Shown piece after piece: positions 26,020 to 35,552 of a stretch of DNA of 64,000 bases. The stretch comes from Nocardia sp. BMG111209 (lineage in GTDB: Bacteria > Actinomycetota > Actinomycetes > Mycobacteriales > Mycobacteriaceae): positions 434,001 through 498,000 of the forward strand of contig NZ_KB907310.1 of assembly GCF_000381925.1 (NCBI RefSeq), read 5' to 3'. The position numbers were made by a program, and so were the translations under genes. How positions within the stretch are numbered: the stretch's first letter is position 1; every line of letters starts with the position of its first letter. Under the pieces are notes generated by a model, which saw only the letters and a program-made list of their open reading frames with translations, had not been told where the DNA came from and searched no databases.

Positions 26020-26643
26020 TCACCTGACGATTCCCGGTGGGCCACCCGGCTCGCCCGCACCCAGCCGGTGCAGGCCACCCGGGGTGAGGGCCCAGCCCAT
26101 GCGCCGATCGTGGGGTTCCTCCGGCAGCCGATCCACCAGTTCGTCGTCGCGGACCACGGCGACGAGCCGGGCCGTCGTGGTCGTCGCGGCCAGCGTGCGG
26201 TCGTAATAGCCCGCGCCGCGTCCCAGTCGCACACCCCGCCGGTCCACCGCCAGCGCGGGCACCAGAATCGTCGCCGCCCGCTCGATCGCCGACGGCGACA
26301 GAGCCGGGCCGTCCGGTTCCAGCAATCCGTAGCGGCGAGCCCGGTACAGCGTGCTCGGCCCGCGGTACTCCGCCCAGTCCAACGGTCCCGGCGGGCCGGT
26401 CAGCGGCAGCAGCACCCTGGCTCCGGCCGTGCGCAGCGCGTCCAGCATCGCCGTCGAGCCGGGCTCGGTGCCCACCGGGACGTATCCGGCCATCCAGACA
26501 CCCGGTCGATCGACCAGATCGGTTATCGCGCCCGCCAGCACCTCCGCCTCGGCCGCGCGCACCTCGGCGGGCACCGCCGCGCGGCGGGCGATCAGCTCCG
26601 CCCGCCGGCTTCCCTTGTCACCGTCGTCCGTACCGGGCCGCAT
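26020..26643 (-). CDS. 5-formyltetrahydrofolate cyclo-ligase
   Basis: 207-residue enzyme that converts 5-formyl-THF to 5,10-methenyl-THF with ATP. Family motifs: R(A)ELIARRAAVPAEVR near the N-terminus, ILVPALAVDRRGVRLGRGAGYYDRTL (the ATP-binding GxGxGYYDR), and the C-terminal DRRMGWALTPGG. The start is uncertain (ATG 26643 or ATG 26661). It is divergent from galU and upstream of the CIRCE-controlled gene, as in mycobacteria. Confidence 0.9.
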   Translation of the reverse strand: MRPGTDDGDKGSRRAELIARRAAVPAEVRAAEAEVLAGAITDLVDRPGVWMAGYVPVGTEPGSTAMLDALRTAGARVLLPLTGPPGPLDWAEYRGPSTLYRARRYGLLEPDGPALSPSAIERAATILVPALAVDRRGVRLGRGAGYYDRTLAATTTTARLVAVVRDDELVDRLPEEPHDRRMGWALTPGGLHRLGAGEPGGPPGIVR

Positions 26644-27066
26644 CAGTGCATCGTGACCCATCGCGGCCGGTCCGTCCTGCCGGGCCGGATGCCGGCCACC
26701 GGATTCGGCGATCTGCCGCTCCGCGGCCGAGCCGTGCGCGTCCGGCCGGGGTGGGCGGGGGTGACGGCCGGGTTCGCTCGACGGCCGCTCGGCCCGGCCG
26801 GGATGCGGTGTCGTCCCGCTGCTCACTGTGACCACGATAGGCGTTCTCGCCGGTGCGCGGCTCGCGCGGGGGTGCCGAGTACGGGGTGCGGGCGATGTTT
26901 GCCAGGTTTCCGGACCGCGCGAAACGGGCATCGCTCCAGTCGAGGCAACGACCGGTTGCCTCTCGTTCGCCGCGCCGTCGATGTGCTCGCCGCATACTCT
27001 TGCAGCGGTGCGGAGCCGGATGCGACACCGGCTCGGCCGACGACATCGATAGATAGGGTGTGCCTC
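26644..27066. other. Divergent promoter region, cyclo-ligase / galU
   Basis: 423 bp without a supported gene; several open frames here are GC artefacts. No strong palindrome was found. Confidence 0.45.
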
Positions 27067-28020
27067 ATGACAGCTGGTTCCAGGGCGGATGGAACACAGT
27101 CCGGACGGTCCGGTTTCCGGACCGCCGTGGTGCCCGCGGCCGGTCTCGGGACCCGGTTCCTGCCGGCGACCAAGACCGTGCCCAAGGAGCTGTTGCCGGT
27201 GGTCGACACGCCCGGCATCGAACTGGTCGCCGCCGAGGCCGCCGAATCCGGCGCCGACCGGCTGGTGATCGTCACCTCGCCCGGGAAGGACGGCGTGGTG
27301 GCGCATTTCGTCGAGGATCTGGTGCTGGAGAGCACCCTCGCCGAGCGCGGTAAGTTCCATCTGCTGGAGAAGGTGCGCAAGGCGCCGGGCCTGCTGAACG
27401 TGAGTGCGGTCGTGCAGGAGGAGCCGCTCGGGCTGGGACATGCCGTGGCGCAGGCCGAGTCGGTGCTCGATCCGGACGAGGACGCGATCGCGGTGCTGCT
27501 GCCCGACGATCTGGTGCTGCCGTGCGGGGTGCTGGAGGAGATGGGCCGGGTGCGCCGCGAACACGGCGGCACCGTGCTGTGCGCCATCGACGTACCCAAG
27601 GACGAGGTGAGCGCCTACGGCGTCTTCGACGTCGCGCCGGTGGACGGGGGCGCGGATCCGAATGTGTTGCGGGTCAACGGCATGGTCGAGAAGCCGGCGC
27701 TGGCGGACGCGCCGTCGACCTATGCCGCGGCGGGCCGCTATCTGCTCGACCGCGCGGTGTTCGACGCGCTGCGCCGGATCGAACCGGGCGCCGGCGGGGA
27801 ACTGCAGCTCACCGATGCCATCGGGCTGTTGATCGCGGACGGTCATCCGGTCCATGTGGTGGTCCACCGTGGGTCGCGACACGACCTGGGCAACCCGGGC
27901 GGTTATCTTCGTGCAGCGGTCGATTTCGCCTTGGAGCGAGACGAATACGGTCCCGCCCTGCGCGAGTGGCTCACCCGGCGGCTCGCTCCCGACTGGAATC
28001 CGCAGCTGACCACGTCGTAG
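27067..28020 (+). CDS. galU: UTP-glucose-1-phosphate uridylyltransferase
   Basis: 317-residue nucleotidyltransferase that makes UDP-glucose for envelope glycans and trehalose. Motifs: the nucleotide-binding loop VVPAAGLGTRFLPATKTVPKELLP, then IELVAAEAAESG, VQEEPLGLGHAV, LLPDDLV and MVEKP. ATG 27067 gives a short N-terminus before the loop, as in the family; GTG 27058 is possible. It follows the order cyclo-ligase-galU-moeA of mycobacteria. Confidence 0.96.
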   Translation: MTAGSRADGTQSGRSGFRTAVVPAAGLGTRFLPATKTVPKELLPVVDTPGIELVAAEAAESGADRLVIVTSPGKDGVVAHFVEDLVLESTLAERGKFHLLEKVRKAPGLLNVSAVVQEEPLGLGHAVAQAESVLDPDEDAIAVLLPDDLVLPCGVLEEMGRVRREHGGTVLCAIDVPKDEVSAYGVFDVAPVDGGADPNVLRVNGMVEKPALADAPSTYAAAGRYLLDRAVFDALRRIEPGAGGELQLTDAIGLLIADGHPVHVVVHRGSRHDLGNPGGYLRAAVDFALERDEYGPALREWLTRRLAPDWNPQLTTS

Positions 28021-28077
28021 CAACGGCCGGGCGCGGTCTGATCGGTGGGTAGGACACTGAACAACAGGAAGGGCTGC

Positions 28078-29331
28078 ATGCGCTCGGTGGAGGATCAGCA
28101 GATCAAGGTGACCGCGGCGGCCGTCGCCCCGCGGCCGGTGCGGGTCGCGATCTCCGAGGCCCAGGGTCTGCTGTGCGCCGAGGACGTCGTCACCGAACGT
28201 CCGCTGCCCGGATTCGACCAGGCGGCGATCGACGGGTACGCCGTGCGCAGCGTCGACGTCTCCGGAGCCGGCGCCGACGTGCTGGACGACGACGGCAATC
28301 CGGTGGAGATCACGCTGCCGGTGGTCGGCGAGGTGGCCGCGGGGTCACGGCAGCCGATTCGCCTGCAGCCGAGGCAGACCGTGCGGGTCGACACCGGCGC
28401 GCCGCTGCCGACGCTGGCCGACGCGGTGCTGCCGGTGGAGTACACCGATGCCGGCCGGGCGCGCATCGCGGTGTACGAGGCGGTACAGACCGGCGACTAC
28501 GTCCGCCGCGCCGGCGACGACGTACAGCCCGGCGATGTGGCCGTGCGGGCCGGCACGATCATCGGCGCCGCCCAGGTGGGCCTGCTGGCCGCGGTGGGCC
28601 GCGACAAGGTGCTGGTGCATCCGCGGCCGCGGTTGTCGGTGATCTCGATCGGCGAGGAGCTGATCGATATCGATCGCACCCCCGGTCCCGGCCAGGTGTA
28701 CGACGTGAATTCGTACGCGCTGGCCGCGGCCGCGCGGGACGCGGGTGCGGACGTGAACCGGGTCGGCATCGTCAGCGCCGATCCGGAACGACTGCGCGAT
28801 GTGGTCGAGGGCCAATTGGTCCGCTCGGAAGTGGTGGTCATCGCGGGCGGGGTCGGCGGCTGGGCGTCGGACCAGATCCGGGGGGCCCTGACCGGGCTCG
28901 GCGAGCTCGAAATCGCCCGGGTCGCCATGCATCCCGGTTCGGTGCAGGGTTTCGGTCGGTTGGGCCGCGACGAGGTGCCCACCTTCCTGCTGCCGTCCAA
29001 TCCGGTCGGGGCGCTGGTGGTCTTCGAGGTGATGGTGCGGCCGTTGATCCGCATCGCGCTCGGCCGCCGGCATCCGATGCGCCGGATCGTGCGGGCGCGC
29101 ACCATCATGCCGATCACCTCCGTGGAGGGCCGGCGTGGCTATCTGCGCGCTCAGCTCATGCGCGACGAGCAGACCGCGGAATATCTCGTCCAACCACTCG
29201 GTGTGAACGGGTCGGCGCATCTACTGTCGACTCTGGCCGAGGCCAACAGTTTGATCGTCGTCGATCCGGAGATCACCGAGGTTCGCACCGGTGACGAGGT
29301 CCGGGTCGCTTTTCTCGCCCAGCGCGGGTGA
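28078..29331 (+). CDS. glp: Gephyrin-like molybdotransferase Glp (MoeA family)
   Basis: 417-residue MoeA-family protein with FDQAAIDGYAV, GxxVRRAGDDVQPGD, VISIGEEL and a C-terminal barrel ending GDEVRVAFL. The usual MoeA active loop GGVSxGDxD reads GGVGGWASD, so catalysis in molybdenum-cofactor synthesis is doubtful. In corynebacteria Glp binds the FtsZ partner SepF and the membrane receptor GlpR; glpR lies two genes downstream, supporting the same cell-division role here. ATG 28078 follows AGGAAGGG. Confidence 0.92.
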   Translation: MRSVEDQQIKVTAAAVAPRPVRVAISEAQGLLCAEDVVTERPLPGFDQAAIDGYAVRSVDVSGAGADVLDDDGNPVEITLPVVGEVAAGSRQPIRLQPRQTVRVDTGAPLPTLADAVLPVEYTDAGRARIAVYEAVQTGDYVRRAGDDVQPGDVAVRAGTIIGAAQVGLLAAVGRDKVLVHPRPRLSVISIGEELIDIDRTPGPGQVYDVNSYALAAAARDAGADVNRVGIVSADPERLRDVVEGQLVRSEVVVIAGGVGGWASDQIRGALTGLGELEIARVAMHPGSVQGFGRLGRDEVPTFLLPSNPVGALVVFEVMVRPLIRIALGRRHPMRRIVRARTIMPITSVEGRRGYLRAQLMRDEQTAEYLVQPLGVNGSAHLLSTLAEANSLIVVDPEITEVRTGDEVRVAFLAQRG

Positions 29332-29334
29332 TCG

Positions 29335-29994
29335 GTGGACATGAACGTATTCCGGGCCGCTGCGCATCCGGGCTGGCCCGCTCATCTCGGCCCGGTGCGC
29401 GTCTCCTCCGGGCAGATGGTCACCCTGCGGCCGATCCGGCTGCGGGACGCGGCGGCGTGGGCGCGCATCCGGATCCGGGACCGGCACCATCTGGAGCCGT
29501 GGGAGCCGACCGGCCGCGGTACCTGGGAGGCGCGTAACCATCCCTCCAACTGGCCGTCGCTGTGGTCGAGCCTGAAAGCCGAAGCGCGGCACGGCGCGAT
29601 GATCCCGCTGGTGATCGAGGTGGACGGCGCCTTCAGCGGTCAGCTGACCATCGGCAACATCGTGCGCGGCGCGCTGCGGTCGGCCTGGATCGGCTACTGG
29701 GTGGCCCAGGAGGTCGGCGGCCACGGCGTCGCGACGGCGGCGCTGGCGCTGGGACTGGACCACTGCTTCGGCCCGGTCGGCCTGCACCGGGTGGAGGCGA
29801 CGGTGCGGCCGGAGAACCATCGCAGCCAGTCGGTACTGCGCAATGTGGGCTTCCGCGAGGAGGGCCTGTTGCGGCGCTATCTCGATGTCGACGGCGACTG
29901 GCGGGACCATCTGCTCGTGGCGCTCACCCTCGAGGAGGTCGAGGGCCCGTTCGTGGAGCGGCTGGCCCGTGCCGGACGGATCACGCTGCCCTGA
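29335..29994 (+). CDS. rimJ: GNAT acetyltransferase, RimJ type
   Basis: 219-residue GNAT protein. TLRPIRLRDAAAW starts the fold; the acetyl-CoA loop appears as VAQEVGGHGVATAAL and the C-terminal HRVEATVRPENHRSQSVLRNVGFREEG is typical of protein N-alpha-acetyltransferases that modify ribosomal proteins. GTG 29335 or ATG 29341 starts 3-9 bp after the glp stop, so the genes are co-transcribed. Confidence 0.92.
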   Translation: MDMNVFRAAAHPGWPAHLGPVRVSSGQMVTLRPIRLRDAAAWARIRIRDRHHLEPWEPTGRGTWEARNHPSNWPSLWSSLKAEARHGAMIPLVIEVDGAFSGQLTIGNIVRGALRSAWIGYWVAQEVGGHGVATAALALGLDHCFGPVGLHRVEATVRPENHRSQSVLRNVGFREEGLLRRYLDVDGDWRDHLLVALTLEEVEGPFVERLARAGRITLP

Positions 29995-30226
29995 ACGTCC
30001 GAATCGCGCGCATCGCCGGGAAAGCGCAGGCGGAACGGCGTTTCCAGGTCGCCGGGCGGCTGCCGGGAATCCGGCGCGCCGAAGCGGTGGCAAAAAGTTA
30101 CCGCGCGCCTGCGGGGTATTCCACCAGGGGCGATCTAGCCTACCCACGTCGGTGGTGCGCGTTCGCTGCCACAGTGCAGCTGCCGTCGCAGGGACAACGG
30201 TCGGTCGGGACGGAGGTGGGAGCGCG

Positions 30227-31081
30227 ATGCCGAATTCGATCTTGTGGATCGGATTGGTCGTGCTCTGGGTCTTCGTGCTGTTTCCCATGTTGGCCGGCCG
30301 CCATCCGCGTATCCGGCGCACGACCGACGTCGCACTGGCCACCCGGGTCCTGCATCGCGGCGGCACGAAGCGGGTGCCGACCCGGGCGCAGAGAAAGCTC
30401 CCCCACGGCGATGATGCGGAGGATCGGATGACGACGCCGGCCGATGAGCCCGTCAACCCCGTCACCGAGGACGTCGATCGGCCCGGACGGGACCATGCGC
30501 CGCAGGCCATCGGTACCCTCGCCAGACCGCCGGCTCGCCTCGACGACCTCGTCGCCGAGCGTGATTCCGGCGGTGCGGATTTCGTCCCCACCCGGCGCGG
30601 TCGCGGCGGCTACGACCCGGAGGCGGACGCCATCGCCCGCGCCGCGCGCTATCGCTTCCGGCAGCGCACCGCGATCGCCCTGGTGCTCAGCGCTCTGCTG
30701 TTCGGCGGATTCGCCGCGGTGGCCGCGCCGACGCTGTGGTCGGGCTGCGTGCTGTCGCTGCTGCTGCTCGTGGTCTACCTCGGTTATCTACGCCGGCAGG
30801 TGCGCCTGGAGGCGGACATCCGCCGCCGTCGCGCCGCGCGGCTGGGCAAGGGCCGCGAGGCCGAGCGGCCCGACGTGGTGGAGCCCGCGGCCGTAACCGG
30901 TTCGGAGCGACCGGCTCTGGACCGCGAGGCCGCCCGTGACCTGCAACGCCGGGCCGTCGTCCTGGACGTCGACGACGAGGATCCGGCGTTCGACCACCTG
31001 GATCCCTACAACGCGGCCGCCGCCCGGGCCATCCGGGAGCGCGCCCTCGAGGCCGAGATCCGCCGCGCCGCCGGCGAGTAG
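30227..31081 (+). CDS. glpR: Glp receptor GlpR, membrane protein
   Basis: 284 residues. An N-terminal TM segment (ILWIGLVVLWVFVLFPML, 5-22) is followed by a long charged segment with RRTTDVALATRVLHRGG, and then two further TM segments about 148-190 (ALVLSALLFGGFAAVA, VLSLLLLVVYLGYL) and a charged C-terminus. Position after glp-rimJ and the domain layout match GlpR, the membrane receptor that ties Glp to the division site in Corynebacterium. ATG 30227 follows GGAGGTGGG. Confidence 0.85.
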   Translation: MPNSILWIGLVVLWVFVLFPMLAGRHPRIRRTTDVALATRVLHRGGTKRVPTRAQRKLPHGDDAEDRMTTPADEPVNPVTEDVDRPGRDHAPQAIGTLARPPARLDDLVAERDSGGADFVPTRRGRGGYDPEADAIARAARYRFRQRTAIALVLSALLFGGFAAVAAPTLWSGCVLSLLLLVVYLGYLRRQVRLEADIRRRRAARLGKGREAERPDVVEPAAVTGSERPALDREAARDLQRRAVVLDVDDEDPAFDHLDPYNAAAARAIRERALEAEIRRAAGE

Positions 31082-31087
31082 CGGCTG

Positions 31088-31882
31088 TCAGTCGAGAGTC
31101 CGCCACCGCCAGATCATCTCGCCGATCAGGGGCCGGTCCGGCCGGACCTCCAGGGGTGCGGTGTTCAGCCCGTTCGGCGGGCCGGACTCCGGCTCGACGC
31201 ACACGGTGTCCGCGGGCTGGTCGTAGACGACGACCCATTCCAGGGGGCTCGAGACGACCAGTTCGACGGCGCCGGGCCAGGTCAGCGTGACCTCCACGCC
31301 GCCGGGCATCCCGAAGCAGTCGTCCCACGGACCGGGCCGTGCGGCGATCCGAGTGCCGTCGGGCAGATAGTCGTCGCCGCGCTCCTCCTGCCAGCCCGGG
31401 GCGAAGTCGATCTCGACGCCCGGCCCGTCGGCGGTCAGCCGGCGGTTGAACCACGGATGCCAGCCGACCTGGGCCGGGAACGGGTCCGCGAACGCCTCGA
31501 CGGTCATGGTGAATTCGGCGGTGTCCGGACCGAGGGTGATCGACTGGGTCACCCGGCCGGGGAACGGCCAGGGCTCGGCGAGATCCTGGGCGAGTACGAC
31601 TTCCGCGTCGGTGGACAGGACCACCTGCCAGGGCTTGTCCCGGACGGTGCCGTGGATGGCGTGCGGTTCGGCGGTGCGGGGCAGTTGGTGGTCGGCGCCC
31701 GCCCAGTGCAGGACGCCGTCGCGCATCCGGCCGCACCACGGCGCCATCGGGAAGCTGCCGAATCGTGGTCCGGTGTGCAGCAGTCCGGTCTCGCCGAGCC
31801 GGAACTCGGCGATCCGGCCGGTGTCCTGATCCACTGTCAGCCGGGCCGGGCCTGCGGCCAGCCGCACCTCCCGATCGGACAT
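31088..31882 (-). CDS. Aldose 1-epimerase family protein
   Basis: 264-residue galactose-mutarotase-fold protein. Family residues include His in EPHAIHGTVRD, His in VGWHPWFNR, Asp in DDCF and Glu in CVEPESGPPNGLN. It converts alpha and beta anomers of an aldose. ATG 31882 follows GGAGG. It lies beside the uronate locus and could serve sugar mutarotation there, but a role in general sugar metabolism is equally possible. Confidence 0.9.
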   Translation of the reverse strand: MSDREVRLAAGPARLTVDQDTGRIAEFRLGETGLLHTGPRFGSFPMAPWCGRMRDGVLHWAGADHQLPRTAEPHAIHGTVRDKPWQVVLSTDAEVVLAQDLAEPWPFPGRVTQSITLGPDTAEFTMTVEAFADPFPAQVGWHPWFNRRLTADGPGVEIDFAPGWQEERGDDYLPDGTRIAARPGPWDDCFGMPGGVEVTLTWPGAVELVVSSPLEWVVVYDQPADTVCVEPESGPPNGLNTAPLEVRPDRPLIGEMIWRWRTLD

Positions 31883-32080
31883 GTCGCCTCCTGAGTCGAG
31901 TGCCGTGGTCCACTCGGGTTCCGGTGGACCATCCACACGCTATCGGCACCCACCCGCCTCCCGCCGACGCGGCGGTGGCCGAGTCGGCGGGAGGGTTTCC
32001 CGGACCGCGTCGTTTCGACGGGGACCGCGGGCCGGGGGGCCGGAGCGGACGATCCGACGCGGGCGATGCCGAGCCGGTGA

Positions 32081-33127
32081 TCAGCGACCGGAACCCCGGC
32101 GCCGATCCGTCGCCGGATCCGAGGGGAGTTCGACGATCTCCACCCAGTTCGGGTTGCGGCCGACCGGATACCGGCCGAGTGGGTGCAGCGCACCGGATTC
32201 CGGGTCGATCGCGTACACGGTCAGCGCGTCCGACTGCTGCCCCGCCGCGAGCAGGAACCGGCCGGCGGGATCGATGGCGAACCCGCGTGGGCAGGCCTCG
32301 GTCACGGTGTGCCCCAGCGGTTCCGGCGCGCCGGTGGCCGCATCCACCCGGAATCCGGCGAGCGTGCCGGCCCGCCGGTCGGAGACGTACAGCAACCGGC
32401 CGTCCGGGGTGAGCTTCAGCTCGGCCGTCCACGGCTGCGAAACCCCTTCGGGCAGTACCGAGATCGCGTCCCTCGGGACGAGTTGCCCGGTGCCGGAATC
32501 GAATTGGTAGCTGCCGACCGTGCCGTCGAGTTCGTTCGCGACGTAGGCGAACCGGCCGCCGGGATGGAACACCAGGTGCCGGGGCCCGGCCCCGGCCTTC
32601 GTGGACACGGACGCCGGGTGGTTCGGCGCGAGCAGTCCGGTGGCCGGATCGAACCGGAACTGGAGCACCGCGTCCCCGCCCAGTACCGGTGCGAACAGGT
32701 GGCGGTTGTCCGGCGCGGCGACGATCGAATGTGCGTGCGGCGGTGTCGCCGATACCGCGATCGGCTCGGCCACGACGATGCCGTCCGCACCGATCGCGTT
32801 CACCGAGACGATGTTGCCGGTGTAGGAGGCGCCGAGCAGATAGCGTCCGGTCCGATCGGTGGCCAGGTAGGCCGTGTTGTCCGGGAGCGGCACCGTCGCG
32901 ATCGGGGTCAATGCGCCGGTGCCGGCGTCGATCGCGAAGCAGGCGACCGACCACGGCCGCGACCGCAGCGAGGCGTACAGGTGACGACGGCCGGGCCCGA
33001 CCGCCAGCGGCATCACCGTGTCGCCGGCGGGTTGTGTCTGCACCGGTTCGAGCGTGCCGTCGGCGCCGAGCCGCAGCACCGAGAGGTCACCACTGTCGGC
33101 ATTCGACACATAGGCCACGACCGTCAT
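32081..33127 (-). CDS. Lactonase family protein (seven-bladed propeller)
   Basis: 348-residue 6-phosphogluconolactonase-type (YbhE) beta-propeller, with repeated blades such as PHAHSIVAAPDNRHLFAPVLG, GPRHLVFHPGGRFAYVANE and CPRGFAIDPAGRFLLAAGQ. It starts 14 bp after the sugar transporter stop and so shares its operon. With uronate dehydrogenase nearby, it probably opens the aldaro-lactone formed from uronate to galactarate or glucarate (inference from context; the family hydrolyses sugar lactones). Confidence 0.85.
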   Translation of the reverse strand: MTVVAYVSNADSGDLSVLRLGADGTLEPVQTQPAGDTVMPLAVGPGRRHLYASLRSRPWSVACFAIDAGTGALTPIATVPLPDNTAYLATDRTGRYLLGASYTGNIVSVNAIGADGIVVAEPIAVSATPPHAHSIVAAPDNRHLFAPVLGGDAVLQFRFDPATGLLAPNHPASVSTKAGAGPRHLVFHPGGRFAYVANELDGTVGSYQFDSGTGQLVPRDAISVLPEGVSQPWTAELKLTPDGRLLYVSDRRAGTLAGFRVDAATGAPEPLGHTVTEACPRGFAIDPAGRFLLAAGQQSDALTVYAIDPESGALHPLGRYPVGRNPNWVEIVELPSDPATDRRRGSGR

Positions 33128-33141
33128 CTCGTCCGTCCTCG

Positions 33142-34527
33142 CTATCCGACGTGCTGCCCGGCGCGGGCCCGCAGATCCAGTTCGATCTCCTCGAGGCTGC
33201 GGCCCTTGGTCTCCGGGACGAAGCGCCGCACCAGCACGAACAGCACCACGCTGACCGCCGCGAAGATCCACGCCGACCAGCTCAGGCCGAGGTGGTCGTT
33301 CATCACCGGGAACAGGAAGGTGATGGCGAAGGTCGCCGCCCACAGCACCGTGCTGGCCGTACCGGTGCCGATGCCGCGGATCTTCAGCGGGAAGATCTCG
33401 GCGATCATCACCCAGACCACCGCACCCCAGCCCAGTTCGTAGCCGACCCAGTACAGATTCAGCACGATGAGGGTGACGAGGCCGGTACCGGTGCCCTTGC
33501 CCATGGTCAGCACGGCCACGCCGAGCGTGAGCAGCGACAGCGCCATGATCACGTTCCCGAGCAGCAGCAGTGGTTTGCGGCCCCAGCGGTCGACCATCAG
33601 GAACACCCAGGCGGTGAAGATCAGCTTCACCGTGCCCATGATGATCGAGGCGAGCAGCGAACTGCTCGTGGCCAGGCCGAGCTGCTTGAACATGGTCGGC
33701 GCGTACAGGTTCACCGCATTGGTGCCGGAGAACTGCTGCCCGATGGCGAGGATCAGCGCCACCACCAGGGCGGGCCGGGCCCATCTGGTGGTGAGGTCGC
33801 GCAGCCGGCCGCGCTGTTCGGTGTCGAGCTGGATGACCTCGCGGATGCCGGTGACCTCGGCGTCGATATCCGCGGTCCGGTGGGTCTGTTCGAGCACCGC
33901 GCGGGCCTCCGCCTCGCGACCGGCCTTCAGCAGCCAGCGCGGGGTCTCGGGCAGGCTGAACAGGCCGGCGAACAGGATGACGGCCGGGACGGCGGCCAGG
34001 CCGAACATCAACCGCCAGTTGCCCGCGTCGGACAGTGCCCAGTCGACGATGTAGGCGATCAGGATGCCGGACACGATCATCAGCTGATTGAGCGTGGACA
34101 GTGCGCCGCGCACCCGGGTGGGTGCGAGTTCGGACAGGTAGGTGGGCACGGTGGCCGACGAGATGCCGACCGCGATACCGGTGACGAACCGGGCGACCAC
34201 CATCGCCGCGTAGCCGGGTGCGAACGCGCAACCCAGCACGGCGACGGTGAAGACCACCGCGGCCACCATGATGGTGGGCCGGCGGCCGTATCGGTCGGCC
34301 AGCCGGCCGGCGAACAGGGCGCCGAACACCGCGCCCGCCGCCAGCGAACCGCCGACCACGCCCTGCGCGAACGAGTCGAGGTGCCACAGCGGTTTGATGA
34401 ACAACAGAACACCGGAGATGACACCGAGGTCGTAGCCGAAGAGGATGCCTCCCAACGCTCCGAAGAAGTACAGATAGGAGACGCTGATCCGCCGTTGCCG
34501 CGCGGGCGTCGTTGCCGACTGCTGCAT
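33142..34527 (-). CDS. MFS sugar porter
   Basis: 461 residues, 12 TM segments, sugar-porter family: GGILFGYDLGVISGVLLFI in TM1, ADRYGRRP in loop 2-3, SLPETPRWLLKAGR before the central loop, QQFSGTNAVNLYAPTMF in TM7, DRWGRKPLLL, and PETKGRSLEEIE at the end. It is probably a proton symporter for galacturonate, glucuronate or a related sugar. ATG 34527 follows AAGGAAAG. Two operator-like boxes lie 76-117 bp upstream. Confidence 0.93.
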   Translation of the reverse strand: MQQSATTPARQRRISVSYLYFFGALGGILFGYDLGVISGVLLFIKPLWHLDSFAQGVVGGSLAAGAVFGALFAGRLADRYGRRPTIMVAAVVFTVAVLGCAFAPGYAAMVVARFVTGIAVGISSATVPTYLSELAPTRVRGALSTLNQLMIVSGILIAYIVDWALSDAGNWRLMFGLAAVPAVILFAGLFSLPETPRWLLKAGREAEARAVLEQTHRTADIDAEVTGIREVIQLDTEQRGRLRDLTTRWARPALVVALILAIGQQFSGTNAVNLYAPTMFKQLGLATSSSLLASIIMGTVKLIFTAWVFLMVDRWGRKPLLLLGNVIMALSLLTLGVAVLTMGKGTGTGLVTLIVLNLYWVGYELGWGAVVWVMIAEIFPLKIRGIGTGTASTVLWAATFAITFLFPVMNDHLGLSWSAWIFAAVSVVLFVLVRRFVPETKGRSLEEIELDLRARAGQHVG

Positions 34528-34602
34528 GGGTCTTGCTTTCCTTAGAGCCGAAACGGTGTGCTCAGGGTCACATGCCCAAATGGTGAAGGCAATAACTTCC
34601 CT

Positions 34603-34619
34603 GATACTCATTCGGTATC
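34603..34619. promoter_or_regulatory. LysR-type box before the sugar porter
   Basis: GATACTCATTCGGTATC contains ATAC-N7-GTAT, the exact core seen in BenM/CatM-type LysR operators. A close relative, 14 of 17 bases, lies between the iclR and lysR genes at 36430-36446. Confidence 0.7.
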
Positions 34620-34628
34620 GGGTAATGC

Positions 34629-34644
34629 GTTCATATATGTGAAC
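34629..34644. promoter_or_regulatory. IclR-type palindrome before the sugar porter
   Basis: GTTCATATATGTGAAC, palindromic in its outer 5 bp. Its reverse complement matches the box at 36406-36421 at all but one or two positions, which points to a shared regulator. Confidence 0.7.
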
Positions 34645-34687
34645 ACCCCGAGCGCTCGAACCGTCCGGCCGCCGATGTCGGCGGGGG

Positions 34688-35488
34688 TCAGAGCGGGTCG
34701 GCCCGGCCCAGTTCGATTTCGCAGAAGCCGCCGCCCAGGTACTCCGGCAGCGTGCCGCTCACCTCGCCGGCGAAGCGCTCGGCGTCGTCCCGGCTGTGAT
34801 AGCCGATCGCCTCGCCCGCCCGCAGCGACACGATCCCCCGGGTATTGGCCGAAACGCCCCACAACACCCGGTAACCGGGCTCCGCCACCGCGAGCGCGGC
34901 CTCCAGCAGCCGGGCGCAGTCGTCGGGCGACAGCCAGGTGGACAGGCCGCGCACATCGGCCGGTCGTTCGAAACAGGTGCCGATCCGCAGGCAGGTCACG
35001 TCCATGCCGAAGCGCGAGTGGTACAGGCTGCCCAGCGCCTCGACCACGGCCTTGCTCACGCCGTAGTAGGTGTCCGGGCGCGGGCTGGAATCGGCCGGCA
35101 ACCCGTCCGGCCCGGCCTCGCCCACCCGGCGGAAACCCACCGCGTGATTGCTGGAGGCCAGCACCACCCGCGGCACCCCCGCCGCCCGGGCGGCCTCGAG
35201 GACGGTGTGCGTGCCGTCGATGTTGACGTCGAGGATGTCGGCCCAGCTACCCTCCCGGCTGATCCCGCCGAGGTGGATCAGGGCGTCGACCTCGTGGCAG
35301 GCGGCGGCCATCGCGGCCGGGTCGGTGATCGATCCGGTGACGATCTCCACCTGCTCACCCGGTGCGGCCGGTTCGATCGGCTGAACGTCCAGCAGCCGCA
35401 GCACCCGGTCCGGGCGGGCCAGCCGCGGCCGCATCAGCCGCCCGACGATTCCGGCCGCGCCGGTGACGAGCACGCGTTCGTTCGACAT
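34688..35488 (-). CDS. udh: Uronate dehydrogenase
   Basis: 266-residue short-chain dehydrogenase. It has the NAD loop GAAGIVG (10-16), HLGGIS (72-77), VLASSNHAVG, the catalytic Tyr142-x3-Lys146 (YGVSK), CLRIGTC, LSTWLSPDD and VLWGVSANT, all shared with the Agrobacterium and Pseudomonas enzymes that oxidise galacturonate or glucuronate to the aldaro-1,5-lactone. ATG 35488 follows GGAGT. It lies 64 bp after iclR and before the transporter-lactonase operon. Confidence 0.92.
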   Translation of the reverse strand: MSNERVLVTGAAGIVGRLMRPRLARPDRVLRLLDVQPIEPAAPGEQVEIVTGSITDPAAMAAACHEVDALIHLGGISREGSWADILDVNIDGTHTVLEAARAAGVPRVVLASSNHAVGFRRVGEAGPDGLPADSSPRPDTYYGVSKAVVEALGSLYHSRFGMDVTCLRIGTCFERPADVRGLSTWLSPDDCARLLEAALAVAEPGYRVLWGVSANTRGIVSLRAGEAIGYHSRDDAERFAGEVSGTLPEYLGGGFCEIELGRADPL

Positions 35489-35552
35489 GGGACACTCCTC
35501 GCTGTGGCCCGGCCCTCGCGCCGGACCGTCGATTGATGAGAAAACTTGTGGC

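Noticed and set aside
26020..28023. Long minus frame running from the cyclo-ligase through galU
   Set aside because: Only the C-terminal 207 residues match a protein family; the rest is antisense to galU.
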